DNA from: Rhodococcus sp. HM1
Lineage (GTDB): Bacteria; Actinomycetota; Actinomycetes; Mycobacteriales; Mycobacteriaceae
Reading direction: 5' to 3'
Assembly (NCBI RefSeq): GCF_023218075.1
Contig: NZ_JALPTB010000025.1
Span: forward strand, 1-64,000
DNA length: 64,000 nt
This document shows positions 8,811 through 17,357 of this stretch, in pieces. The translations under genes and the position numbers were made by a program. The notes below the pieces were generated by a model. That model did not search any database, was not told the origin of the DNA, and saw only the letters and a program-made list of their open reading frames with translations. Numbering within the stretch: the first letter of the stretch is position 1; the number at the start of each line of letters is the position of its first letter.

Positions 8811-8837
8811 GGGAACCCGGCGGCGCGGTTACGCGTT
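8811..8837 (+). promoter_or_regulatory. Sigma-E-like promoter upstream of clgR
   Basis: GGGAACC (8811-8817), 16 nt, then CGTT (8834-8837) fits the mycobacterial SigE-type consensus. In M. tuberculosis the clgR-psp locus is known to be SigE-dependent. The predicted start would leave about 30 nt of leader before the clgR ATG. Confidence 0.55.
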
Positions 8838-8872
8838 GTCCGGGATAAGGCACGACGGACGAGGAGGACGCG

Positions 8873-9262
8873 ATGGCTCTGTTGTTGCGTGAGGCAATCG
8901 GTGACAGCCTTCGGCGCACCCGTGTGTCGCAGAGTCGCACTCTGCGCGAGGTGTCGAGCAGTGCGCGGGTCAGCCTCGGCTACCTCTCGGAGATCGAACG
9001 CGGACGCAAGGAAGCGTCGAGCGAACTCCTCGCGGCAATCTGCGACGCGCTCGAGGTGCCGCTGTCCGACGTGCTGTTCGACGTCAGCGAGTCGCTGGCG
9101 GATGCGGCACCGCATCGCGATCGGAAGGATGCCGCTGCGGCGGCACCCCTCGATTCCGGTGTGGCCGTCCACGGTCCTGCCGGGGATCCGGCCGCGCGAA
9201 TTGCGCAGGACACCCGCGTGGTGATTCCGCCACCTGCGACGCGGGCGCTGGCTGCCGCCTAA
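8873..9262 (+). CDS. clgR: XRE-family regulator ClgR
   Basis: 129-aa activator of clp protease and envelope-stress genes. The helix-turn-helix is [24 protein letters not shown] (split: [14 protein letters not shown] and [17 protein letters not shown]), at about 23-50, the highly conserved ClgR/Rv2745c recognition region. The C-terminus ends in Ala-Ala, a feature that makes ClgR a ClpP substrate in relatives. A strong RBS (GAGGAGG) precedes ATG 8873. Upstream lies a sigma-E-like promoter; pspA and pspM follow, matching the stress module described in M. tuberculosis. Confidence 0.93.
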   Translation: MALLLREAIGDSLRRTRVSQSRTLREVSSSARVSLGYLSEIERGRKEASSELLAAICDALEVPLSDVLFDVSESLADAAPHRDRKDAAAAAPLDSGVAVHGPAGDPAARIAQDTRVVIPPPATRALAAA

Positions 9263-9463
9263 CATGGATCACGACCGCGCCGGCTTGCCGGATGCGGACG
9301 AAAGCGACAGACTTTTTCGGGTCACCACCGGGGGGTGGCCCGGGACACGACAGGTGGGACCGCCCGATGAACGGTGAAGGTGCGGCGGTCCGAATCGGTG
9401 CGCGAGGGCCGCGCACCGGGTCGCGTTCGGCGCGGCGTACCAGATGGAGGCAGGATCACACCC

Positions 9464-10279
9464 ATGGCTAATCCGTTCGTCAAGGGTTGGAAGTACCTCA
9501 TGGCGCTTTTCAACTCCAAGATCGATGAGAAGGCCGATCCGAAGGTCCAGATTCAGCAGGCGATCGAGGATGCCCAGCGTCAGCACCAGGCCCTGTCCCA
9601 GCAGGCTGCGTCCGTCATCGGCAACCAGCGGCAGCTCGAGATGAAGCTCAACCGTCAGCTGGACGAGGTCGAGAAGCTCAACGCCAGTGCCCGTCAGGCC
9701 GTGCTCATGGCCGACCAGGCCACCGCCGCCGGCGACACCGAGAAGGCCATCCAGTACACGAACGCCGCCGAGGCGTTTGCGGCCCAGCTCGTGACCGCCG
9801 AGCAGTCCGTCGAGGACCTCAAGGTGCTGCACGACCAGTCGCTGCAGGCCGCGGCGCAGGCGAAGAAGGCCGTCGAGCAGAACGCGATGGCCCTGCAGCA
9901 GAAGGTCGCCGAGCGCACCAAGCTGCTCAGCCAGCTCGAGCAGGCGAAGATGCAGGAACGGGTCAGCGAGTCGCTGCGCTCGATGGACTCGACCCTGTCG
10001 GCTCCCGGCACCACCCCGAGCCTCGACGCCGTGCGCGAGAAGATCGAGCGGCGTTACGCCGACGCCTTGGGCTCGGCCGAGCTCGCCCAGAATTCGGTGC
10101 AGGGCCGCATGCTCGAGGTCCAGCAGGCGACGATCCAGATGGCCGGGCACAGCCGGCTCGAGCAGATCCGCGCATCGATGAAGGGCGAGGCGCTCCCCGG
10201 TGGTGCCGCCGGTACCTCCACGCCGGCCGTGAACACCGCGAAGGAACCGCCGGCCGCCGGTGCAGCGGGAACGCAGTAG
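9464..10279 (+). CDS. pspA: PspA/IM30-family envelope stress protein
   Basis: 271-aa peripheral membrane protein that coats and protects the inner membrane. Nearly the whole protein is predicted coiled coil rich in Gln/Glu/Ala/Lys; the start [19 protein letters not shown] is an amphipathic membrane-binding helix. Corresponds to Rv2744c (35-kDa antigen). ATG 9464 is preceded by GGAGG at some distance. A 202-nt gap separates it from clgR; it contains a hairpin with 7-bp arms (9398-9404 and 9410-9416). The last ~45 residues are Ala/Gly/Pro-rich and probably disordered. Confidence 0.94.
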   Translation: MANPFVKGWKYLMALFNSKIDEKADPKVQIQQAIEDAQRQHQALSQQAASVIGNQRQLEMKLNRQLDEVEKLNASARQAVLMADQATAAGDTEKAIQYTNAAEAFAAQLVTAEQSVEDLKVLHDQSLQAAAQAKKAVEQNAMALQQKVAERTKLLSQLEQAKMQERVSESLRSMDSTLSAPGTTPSLDAVREKIERRYADALGSAELAQNSVQGRMLEVQQATIQMAGHSRLEQIRASMKGEALPGGAAGTSTPAVNTAKEPPAAGAAGTQ

Positions 10280-10303
10280 TCGACAGTCGGATGTGATCCA
10301 GAC

Positions 10304-11113
10304 ATGAGCACTCCGGGCAACGGCCGGGTCGGGAACGTTCCCGCCCCGGCCGTTGCCGCGCTCAGGGAAGCCGCCGACGGTGTCGTCGAAGCGGCGCGCC
10401 GCTGGCGTGATCCGTCCGCCCGGCTGCGGCGGAAGAAGCGGCGGGCCCGCCGCAGAGCCCGAATCTTCGGGGCCGCCACCGGCATGTGGGGCGTCGGCAC
10501 CGCCACGCTGGTCGCCGCGTCCGCCCCGGACTGGACGATCGTCGCGACCGGCGGCACCACCGCGGCGCTCGCGGTTCCCGCGGTTCTGGCGGTACGGAAG
10601 GTGCGACGCCTCGATGCGGTGCCCATCCCGCCGGCTCCTCCGCGTCGGCGCGCGTTGCCGTCGGACGGTTCCGTCGCACGCGCACCCATGGCGCGACTGG
10701 CCAGCAACGAGCGGAGCCTGGCGCATCTGCTCGGGGTCCTCGCCCGGTCCCAGGCGGTCGTCGCCGAGGATCTCGACGAGATCGGCGAGGCCGCTCGGGC
10801 CGCGTCGTCCGCGCTCGAGGCCGTCGCGGTCGACGTCGTCGCGCTCGAATCCGCAGCACGTGGGAGCGCCGCGGCCGCGGCGCAGCTCGGACCGGCGCTC
10901 GCCGCGGCCGGTCACCGTCTCGAGACCGGTGTCGATCAGTTCGAGGAACTCGTGGCGGCCGCCGCGCGGCTCGCCGGGGCGCCCGAGGGCAGCCGGCCCA
11001 TGGCCGTGCTCGAGCAGCAGCGCGCCGAATTGATCTCCGCGTCCGATCGCTTCGAGGGCTGGGCCCAGTCGTGGCAGGACGTCGACCGGATCCAGCAGCG
11101 GTTCCGGCCCTAG
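10304..11113 (+). CDS. pspM: PspM, membrane partner of PspA
   Basis: 269-aa Ala-rich membrane protein equivalent to Rv2743c. Residues 40-60 are very basic (RRKKRRARRRA). Two adjacent membrane segments follow at about 55-95 (GAATGMWGVGTATLVAAS and TIVATGGTTAALAVPAVLAV), then a long helical cytosolic region. It starts 24 nt after pspA. Mycobacterial PspM anchors PspA to the membrane; that role is inferred here from order and architecture. The fourth mycobacterial gene of the operon (pspN, Rv2742c) is absent: the next gene is convergent ecfT. Confidence 0.82.
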   Translation: MSTPGNGRVGNVPAPAVAALREAADGVVEAARRWRDPSARLRRKKRRARRRARIFGAATGMWGVGTATLVAASAPDWTIVATGGTTAALAVPAVLAVRKVRRLDAVPIPPAPPRRRALPSDGSVARAPMARLASNERSLAHLLGVLARSQAVVAEDLDEIGEAARAASSALEAVAVDVVALESAARGSAAAAAQLGPALAAAGHRLETGVDQFEELVAAAARLAGAPEGSRPMAVLEQQRAELISASDRFEGWAQSWQDVDRIQQRFRP

Positions 11114-11122
11114 GAACTACGC

Positions 11123-11728
11123 CTAGTCGTCCACGCCCCGCGCGGAGAGTGCTTCGCCCATCGCATCCGCGGACCGCAGGGCGCCCACGACGACCGGAAC
11201 CACCAGGGCGCGCAACGAGAAGCCCAGGCCGCGGGCCTTGCGCGCGTCGCTCACCTGTGTCACCAGCTCACCGAGCAGGGGGATGCAGCGGATGGTCATG
11301 ACCAGCACGAGGCCGATCCGCTCCGGATTCACACCGACCCGGCGCAACGGCCCCAGGCCCGCAACGATCGCGTCCAGCATGTCCGTCACGCGGGTCGTGA
11401 GCGTCACCAGCGCCGCGAGCGCGACCGCGAGCAGCAGCGAACCGCACACCACCACCGCGCGTTCCCAGCCCGCGACCACGACCTGGAACACACCGATGAA
11501 CGCGAGCATCCACAGCAACGGACGCAACTGGACGACGGCGAGCCGGACCGGAATCCGCGCCATGGCGTAGAGCCCGGCCACGGCGGCGGCGACGGGCAGC
11601 ACCTGCCACGGCCGGTCGATCCACAACGTCAGCGCGACGATGGCCGCCGCGGTGACGACGAGCTTCGGTCCCGCCGGGAGGCGGTGCAGCGGCGTGGTCG
11701 CCGGGTGGTAGAGGCCCAGCGTCGTCAT
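11123..11728 (-). CDS. bioN: ECF transporter transmembrane subunit (BioN/EcfT type)
   Basis: 201-aa membrane protein with about five hydrophobic segments. The DARKARGL motif near residue 167 is the conserved coupling helix that contacts the ATPase. It overlaps the ATPase gene by 4 bp (ATGA) and follows bioY, so the three genes make a biotin-type ECF importer: BioY binds biotin, BioM hydrolyses ATP and BioN couples them. It is convergent with pspM, with a 9-nt gap. Confidence 0.88.
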   Translation of the reverse strand: MTTLGLYHPATTPLHRLPAGPKLVVTAAAIVALTLWIDRPWQVLPVAAAVAGLYAMARIPVRLAVVQLRPLLWMLAFIGVFQVVVAGWERAVVVCGSLLLAVALAALVTLTTRVTDMLDAIVAGLGPLRRVGVNPERIGLVLVMTIRCIPLLGELVTQVSDARKARGLGFSLRALVVPVVVGALRSADAMGEALSARGVDD

Positions 11729-12408
11729 GATGCGACCAGGGTCCGGTAGAAGTCGACGGCCGGGCCGGGCGCGTCGTCGGCGACGATCCGGCCGCCGTCG
11801 ACGACGAGCACCCGATCGAAGTCGGTGAGCAGATCCAGCTGGTGGGTCACGACGATCAACTGCTGTTCGAGGTTCGCGAACGTCTGCGAGATCAGCCTGG
11901 TATTGCGGAGATCGAGCAGGGTGGTCGGCTCGTCCGCGACGAGGACCTGCGGGTCGGTGACCATGATCGCGGCCAGCGCCAGCATCTGCTTCTGGCCTCC
12001 CGACAGCAGGTGGCTGGGGTGGTCGTGGTGCCCGCCGAGGCCGAAGTCGCCGAGCACCCGCCGGACCCGTTCGGCGCGTTCGGCTTTGCCGAGTCCGCTG
12101 CGCCGCAACGAGAAGTCCACATCCTCGGCGACGGTCGGCATGACGATCTGGTGGTCGGGATCGGTGAACACGAATCCGACGCGTCGCCGCACCTCGCGGC
12201 CCTTGCGTGCGGTGTCCAGGCCGTCGACGGTGACCGTGCCGGAGGTGGGAACGACGAGACCGTTGATCATGCGGGCCAGCGTCGATTTGCCGCTGCCGTT
12301 GGCCCCGACGATCCCGATCCGCCTTTCGGTGAGGATCACGTCGATGCCGTCGAGCACGACCCGCTCGCCGTAGGCGTGTCGGACCGAATCGAAGCGGATC
12401 TCGCTCAT
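11725..12408 (-). CDS. bioM: ECF transporter ATPase (BioM type)
   Basis: 227-aa ABC ATPase. Walker A GANGSGKST lies at about 35-43, the Q-loop region near FTDPDHQI, the signature LSGGQKQ near 137, Walker B VLVADEPT near 157, and the switch His in VVTHQ. The family-typical DPDHQ is shared with EcfA/CbiO proteins. It starts 10 nt after the bioY stop. Specificity for biotin rests on linkage to bioY. Confidence 0.9.
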   Translation of the reverse strand: MSEIRFDSVRHAYGERVVLDGIDVILTERRIGIVGANGSGKSTLARMINGLVVPTSGTVTVDGLDTARKGREVRRRVGFVFTDPDHQIVMPTVAEDVDFSLRRSGLGKAERAERVRRVLGDFGLGGHHDHPSHLLSGGQKQMLALAAIMVTDPQVLVADEPTTLLDLRNTRLISQTFANLEQQLIVVTHQLDLLTDFDRVLVVDGGRIVADDAPGPAVDFYRTLVAS

Positions 12409-12418
12409 CGACGGACGG

Positions 12419-13015
12419 TCAGTGGGCGAGATCGCCGGCGGGCTTCGCCGCCACGCGCGACGCGATCAGGCCGGGGTAGGCGCGGTGCACCTGCGCCGCA
12501 ACGGCGGCTGCGACGACGGCCTTGAGCAGGTCGCCGGGCAGGAACGTCACGTTGGCGCTCAGCGCGGCCCAGAAGGTCAGGTCGGTGCGCAGCAGCATCC
12601 CGGCGATGCCGAAGGCGTACAGCACCACGATCCCGCCCAGCACGTTGATCGCGACACCGGGCACCACCCGGTAGCGCGGCAGCATCCGCGCGGACAGCCA
12701 GCCGATGACCGCGACGGCGGGAATCCAGCCGATCAGGAAGCCGGCGGTGGGGGAGGCCAGGGACGTGAGGGTCGTGCGACCGCCGGCGAGCACGGGAAGC
12801 GCAAGACCCAGCACGATGACCGTCGCGACGGACAGCACACCCTTGCGGGCACCGAGCAGTGCCCCGGCGAGCATCACTCCGAGGGTCTGCAGCGTGATCG
12901 GCACACCCGACGATCCGATGGTGATCTGCCCGGGAAGCCCGAGCGCGATGATCAGAGCAGCGAACACGGCGATCTGCGCCAGGTCGCGGGCGGGAATGCG
13001 ACGGGTCGACGACAC
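12419..13015 (-). CDS. bioY: Biotin transporter substrate subunit BioY
   Basis: 198-aa S-component with six hydrophobic segments. The conserved GQITIGSSGVPITLQTLGVM stretch (about 28-47) and the ASPTAGFLIGWIPA motif are diagnostic of BioY biotin-binding proteins. Translation starts at GTG 13015, with AAGAAGG upstream. First gene of the bioY-bioM-bioN operon. I see no clear BioQ operator in the 230-nt upstream gap. Confidence 0.94.
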   Translation of the reverse strand: MSSTRRIPARDLAQIAVFAALIIALGLPGQITIGSSGVPITLQTLGVMLAGALLGARKGVLSVATVIVLGLALPVLAGGRTTLTSLASPTAGFLIGWIPAVAVIGWLSARMLPRYRVVPGVAINVLGGIVVLYAFGIAGMLLRTDLTFWAALSANVTFLPGDLLKAVVAAAVAAQVHRAYPGLIASRVAAKPAGDLAH

Positions 13016-13244
13016 GATTTCTCAGCCTTCTTCACATGGGTGGGAACGCGTCGAGCCTATGTGCCTTGTGCGTGCTGTGCGTCACCACCCCGCTCCGGGA
13101 GTGACCCCGACGTGGCGGCCGGCGGCTCGGGGATTCCCCCCATCTTTCCCTGATTTGTGCTCTGACCTGGTGTTTTTCCGGTCTGGGACTGTCAGGATCG
13201 TGGTGTACGGCAGTGAGAAATGCCAATCGAGTCAGGAGAAGGCG

Positions 13245-13418
13245 ATGTTCTGGAAGATCGTGGGTGTGGTGGCGCTGGTGTGGATCGGCCTGGCGTTGTT
13301 CGGCGCCCTGTTCGAGCACTTGTTCGGGATTCTCGTGGTGAGCGCGATCATCTTCGGCGGATATCTGATCTACAAGGCGATTGCGGGTGACAAGCACGAC
13401 GACATCATGAAGGTCTGA
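13245..13418 (+). CDS. Small membrane protein, unknown
   Basis: 57 aa, not recognised. It consists of two closely spaced hydrophobic helices (FWKIVGVVALVWIGLALFG and FGILVVSAIIFGGYLIYKAI) and a charged tail DKHDDIMKV, so it is a likely hairpin in the cytoplasmic membrane. AGGAGA sits 7 nt before ATG 13245. It stands alone between divergent bioY and convergent mprF. Length and composition recall small stress-linked membrane proteins, but no function can be assigned. Confidence 0.7.
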   Translation: MFWKIVGVVALVWIGLALFGALFEHLFGILVVSAIIFGGYLIYKAIAGDKHDDIMKV

Positions 13419-13461
13419 TCCACGGCGCTCCGCGCCTGTCGCCCACAGCGGTCCGAGCCTG

Positions 13462-15972
13462 TCACCTGCGCAGCAACCGGGTGAGCAGGCGCCGCCCTTG
13501 CCCGAGCGAGACGTCGGGAAGGTAGGCGCGTCCGACCGCGACGCCGATCGCGGGCAGCGCGGCGGGATCCGGGAAGACCATGTACAGGGGCCGGTACTCG
13601 GGCTGGAACTTGGACTTGAACGCGAGCAGCGACCGGAACCCGTAGACCGGTTCGAGGGTGCGCCCGAGCATCTCGAGCAGCGCGTCGAGTGCCGTGCGGT
13701 CCACCGCGTCGGTCCGTCCGGCCGCGGCCAGGGGCGCACCGGACAGGCTCAGGTACTCGAGTCCCTCCTGCTGGGCAGACAACGCGGCCGACGCGATGAG
13801 GAACTCCATCGATGGGCGGAAACCGTCGGAGCGACGCCGCATGAAGTCGAGGGTCAGCGCGACGACGGTGCCGTCGCGGTAGACCGGCATCCACGAGGTG
13901 ATGGCGTGGACGTGCCGGTCGCCGTCGATCGCGAGCAGCAGCCGGACCTCGGGGTCGCGGAGTTCCTCGAGACCGCCGAGCGTGAACCCCATCTCCGGCA
14001 GGCCCTTGTCGGCGACCCATTCCTCGGAGATCGCCACGATCTGCTCGACGACGGCCAGCGGCGCGTCGTGCAGGGTCGTCCATTCGGCGGTGACGCCGTC
14101 CTTGCGGGCCCGGTTGAGGGCGGTGCGCACGTCCTGGAACTTCTTGCCGGAGAAGGCCAGCCCTTCGAGCCGGATCACGGTTTCCTCGGCGACCTGCAGG
14201 CACGTCCAGCCGTGCTCGCGGGCGATGGCCGCGGTGGGCTCGCCGACCGAGTACAGGCACGGGGTCCAGCCGTTCTCGGCGCAGTACGAGGCGAATTCGT
14301 CGACGGCGGCGACGAGGGTGTCGCGGTCGCCGATCGGGTCGCCGGTGGTGAGCGCGACACCGGAGTGCACCCGGTAGGCGACGGCGTGCCTGCCGTCGGA
14401 GGAGAACCAGTAGTGGTTGCCGCCCCAGGTGGTCATCCACGACAGGGACGATCCGCCGGGCGAGTGCAGCAGTTCGCGGACGCGTCGCTGCGCGTCGGCG
14501 TCGTAGCCGAGCGCCGGCACCTGGAAGCTGCGCAGCATCAGCCCGCAGAACACCGCCCACACCAGGACGCCGACCCACTCGAACAGCAGGGTCGCGGCGG
14601 ACGTGAGCGGCAGCACGGGCGGTTCGAACAGCTGGAGGTAGACCGGCGGGATCAGCCGTCGCGGCATGTCCCGCAGCAGGGTCCATGCTCCCGGATCGCG
14701 ATCGAAGCCGTCGGCGAGCAGCGATCCGGCGCCGACGTAGACGAGTGCGGCGACCACGACGGCGCCGAGTGTGCCCAACCACACGGGGGCATAGGTGCCG
14801 CGTGGGGCACGGACCTGGAACAGTCGTCGGCTCCCCAGCAGCAGCACGAGGATCGCGACCAGCGCCAGCAGCGGGGCCAGTTCCATGTACACCGAGCTGT
14901 GCCGATGCTGCCCGTACAGCAACGACCGGGTCGCGTCCTGCTCGGTGGTCTCGGCGACGAGGCTCGCGGCCGCGACCGCGATCAGCGCGACGTGCGCCCA
15001 CACCGACAGCAGCCACCCGGCGCGTCGTCCCCGGCGCAACCCATCCGCGGACACGAGCAGCACGATCGACGGCATCAGGTTCATCACCAGCGGTCCGAGC
15101 CCGGACAGCCGCAGCGCCTGCTGTCCCTTGCGGCATTCGTCGTGCAGCGCCGGGTCGGCACACACGTCCACCAGTTCGCGCGCCGAATAGGGGACCTGGT
15201 CGAACAGCATCCGCAGCGCCGAGAGCGGTCCGATCGCGTGCGGAGAGAACGCGGCCAGCACGGGACCGAGCACGCTCGCGGCCACGACCAGCGCGACCAG
15301 CGTGCGTTGCTCGCGGACGGTGCCACCGAGCGCCGGGCCCCGCGCGGAGCGTCCGCACAGCCACGGCCCCAGAACCACGCCCGCCACCGCCGCGCACAGC
15401 CGCGTCACGTCCTGCAGGTGCCCGGCGAACAGGGCGGCCGTCACCAGGAACACCAGCACGAGCGTCCGGATCCGTCGGCGCCACAGGGTGTTCATCACCG
15501 AGGTCGACGCGAGCAGCGTACCCAGGACCCAGGGGACTGGATCCTCGATCACATGACCGTGAAGTTCGAGGCCCCACGTGTTCGGGACGGTCGACACGAC
15601 CCACGCGATCAGCAGCGCCAGCGCCGAACCGATGCCCTGCGTCACGACCGCGGCGGCGGCGAACGGCACGCTGCCGATGCGATTCTCCGTCGGTACCGCC
15701 ACCGCCAGGATCACGACGGTCACCAGCAGGTACTCGACGATGCCGGACGCGAACAGGCCCGAGGTCCACAGCACCCACACATGTCCGCTCTCGAAGCTCG
15801 CCACCCCCGACGACACCCATCGCGCGAGATCGGGGGACGGTCCGTGCCGGAGGGCGCCGGTCAGGATCCCGAGCAGCCACAACGCGGCCAGCAGCACGAG
15901 CGATACCGGTGCGCGGCGCAGTGCTCTCGCTGCGCGCCCGGCGGGCCCGTCGAGCACCCGCCGCGCGGTCAC
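13462..15972 (-). CDS. mprF: MprF-type aminoacyl-phospholipid/diacylglycerol synthase (DUF2156)
   Basis: About 836 aa. The N-terminal ~500 residues contain many membrane segments, and the first ~200 look rhomboid-like. The C-terminal DUF2156/GNAT-like catalytic domain (about 530-836) has SGKKFQDVRTALNRARKDG, which is typical of enzymes moving an amino acid from aminoacyl-tRNA to a lipid. I chose GTG 15972 because it forms a GTGA overlap with the stop of the upstream esterase; ATG 16032 is an alternative. In C. glutamicum such an enzyme makes alanyl-diacylglycerol, and with the upstream esterase alanyl-PG. The amino acid used here is unknown. Confidence 0.87.
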   Translation of the reverse strand: MTARRVLDGPAGRAARALRRAPVSLVLLAALWLLGILTGALRHGPSPDLARWVSSGVASFESGHVWVLWTSGLFASGIVEYLLVTVVILAVAVPTENRIGSVPFAAAAVVTQGIGSALALLIAWVVSTVPNTWGLELHGHVIEDPVPWVLGTLLASTSVMNTLWRRRIRTLVLVFLVTAALFAGHLQDVTRLCAAVAGVVLGPWLCGRSARGPALGGTVREQRTLVALVVAASVLGPVLAAFSPHAIGPLSALRMLFDQVPYSARELVDVCADPALHDECRKGQQALRLSGLGPLVMNLMPSIVLLVSADGLRRGRRAGWLLSVWAHVALIAVAAASLVAETTEQDATRSLLYGQHRHSSVYMELAPLLALVAILVLLLGSRRLFQVRAPRGTYAPVWLGTLGAVVVAALVYVGAGSLLADGFDRDPGAWTLLRDMPRRLIPPVYLQLFEPPVLPLTSAATLLFEWVGVLVWAVFCGLMLRSFQVPALGYDADAQRRVRELLHSPGGSSLSWMTTWGGNHYWFSSDGRHAVAYRVHSGVALTTGDPIGDRDTLVAAVDEFASYCAENGWTPCLYSVGEPTAAIAREHGWTCLQVAEETVIRLEGLAFSGKKFQDVRTALNRARKDGVTAEWTTLHDAPLAVVEQIVAISEEWVADKGLPEMGFTLGGLEELRDPEVRLLLAIDGDRHVHAITSWMPVYRDGTVVALTLDFMRRRSDGFRPSMEFLIASAALSAQQEGLEYLSLSGAPLAAAGRTDAVDRTALDALLEMLGRTLEPVYGFRSLLAFKSKFQPEYRPLYMVFPDPAALPAIGVAVGRAYLPDVSLGQGRRLLTRLLRR

Positions 15973-17300
15973 GAGGTGAGACCCAGTCGCCGGCTCAGCC
16001 ACGGCATCTCCTTCTCCAGTGCGGCGGACCACAGTGAAAACGTGTGTCCCCCTGGCAGTTCCGTCAAGTGCACGTCCATACCGGCCGCGCGTGCCGCGGC
16101 GGTGAGCTGCTCGACACCCGCACGGTACTCGCGGTCGTCGAGACCCACCACGAACGCACCCGCGCTGTCGGGATAGCGGTTGTGTGCAAGCAGATCCGCC
16201 GGGTTGTTGCGGGCGAAGGCCGCGTCGTCGCCGCCGAACGCCTCCTGCACGGTGCGGGCGCGATCACCGAGGGTGGGCTCGGCCTGTCCGGAGATGTCGA
16301 GGAAGGTCGGATACACGTCCGGCCGGAGGGTCGCGAGTTGCAGCGCACACGTACCGCCGTAGGACAACCCGCCGATCGCCCACGCCCGCGGCTCCTGGTC
16401 GATCTGCAGGTTCTGCTTCACCCAGGCGGGCACGTCCACGGTCAGGTACGACGCGGCGTTGCCCAGTCGCGAATCCATGCACAGCGGATTGGCGAACTGC
16501 CCGCCGGTGCCGTCCGCGACCACGACCACGGGTGCGAGCCCGTCGTGTTGCGCGGCGAACGCGTCCATCGTCTGTGTCAGCCTGCCGCCGACCAGCCAGT
16601 CGTCCGGACTGCCGGGCTGCCCCGCCAGCAGGACCAGAACCGGAAGTTCGGGGCGAGGATCGGTGAAATAGGCCGGGGGCAGGTAGATCCGCGCTTCACG
16701 TGCGGGGAACCCGGACGTTGCGGCGGGGATCGGTGCAGACACCACGGCACCGGTGGAAGGCATGTCGGGCGGCGGTGACCACTGCGCCGAGAGTGGCGTG
16801 CCCGTGACAGTCGTCGCGGTGCGGGCCTGCGCTTCGGTGAGCGGAACGGTGCGGAACACGGACAGGCCCAGTGCGGATCGCACGGTCGGATAGGCGTCGA
16901 AGACGAGGTTGATCTGGCCTGCCGCCGCGGTGGCGACCAGTGCCGCCGCGACGACGAGGCCCACTGCAACCGGGATGTGACGGCGCTCCCGGCGCCGGAA
17001 CAGCCATCGGCCGATCAGCAGCGCGACGGCCAGGACGGCGGTCGCGGACCATGCGTACACGGCGTGCGGCAAGGGGTCCGGGAACGGTCGCCACACCTTC
17101 TCGATCAGCAGCGCCGCGAGTCCGACCAGAACCAGCGTCGCCGCGATCGCGCCGGGGATGCCGACGACGGTCCAGCGTCGACTCCTGCGCGCCACGAGTA
17201 CCGCGATCCCGACCACGGTCAGACACCAGAACGTCACGGCCGCTGCGGTGGTGATCAGCTGTACGTCGAGCATCGCATCGGCGATACCGGACCAGGACAT
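15969..17300 (-). CDS. Membrane-anchored esterase, partner of the aminoacyl-lipid synthase
   Basis: About 443 aa. Four N-terminal membrane helices span about residues 10-155; the rest is an esterase-D/mycolyltransferase-like alpha/beta hydrolase expected outside the membrane. The nucleophile elbow is GLSYGG, the likely acid is in VVGLDDREY and the likely His in LPGGHTFSLW. GTGA coupling to mprF matches the C. glutamicum esterase/aaPGS operon, in which the esterase is needed for Ala-PG formation. Start ATG 17300 is preceded 7 nt upstream by CATACT; an in-frame ATG at 17306 is the alternative. Confidence 0.85.
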   Translation of the reverse strand: MSWSGIADAMLDVQLITTAAAVTFWCLTVVGIAVLVARRSRRWTVVGIPGAIAATLVLVGLAALLIEKVWRPFPDPLPHAVYAWSATAVLAVALLIGRWLFRRRERRHIPVAVGLVVAAALVATAAAGQINLVFDAYPTVRSALGLSVFRTVPLTEAQARTATTVTGTPLSAQWSPPPDMPSTGAVVSAPIPAATSGFPAREARIYLPPAYFTDPRPELPVLVLLAGQPGSPDDWLVGGRLTQTMDAFAAQHDGLAPVVVVADGTGGQFANPLCMDSRLGNAASYLTVDVPAWVKQNLQIDQEPRAWAIGGLSYGGTCALQLATLRPDVYPTFLDISGQAEPTLGDRARTVQEAFGGDDAAFARNNPADLLAHNRYPDSAGAFVVGLDDREYRAGVEQLTAAARAAGMDVHLTELPGGHTFSLWSAALEKEMPWLSRRLGLTS

Positions 17301-17307
17301 GATCATC

Positions 17308-17313
17308 AGTATG
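17308..17313 (-). promoter_or_regulatory. Possible -10 of the esterase gene
   Basis: CATACT on the minus strand, followed by 7 nt and ATG 17300. One mismatch to TANNNT, so it is weaker than the others. Confidence 0.3.
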
Positions 17314-17357
17314 CGCGAGTGCCCCCGCACCGAACCGTCATCGCAGATAGTGGTCGT

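Noticed and set aside
9398-9416. Hairpin before pspA as a terminator of clgR
   Set aside because: Its 7-bp arms are GC-rich but it has no U-tract and lies 136 nt past the clgR stop, within the probable pspA leader. It could equally be chance in this GC content.
13016-13244. BioQ operator for the biotin transporter
   Set aside because: No convincing palindrome with the spacing expected for BioQ was visible.
13498-16176. Long plus-strand frame antisense to mprF
   Set aside because: Gln/Arg/His-rich shadow translation without motifs; mprF on the other strand has full family motifs.
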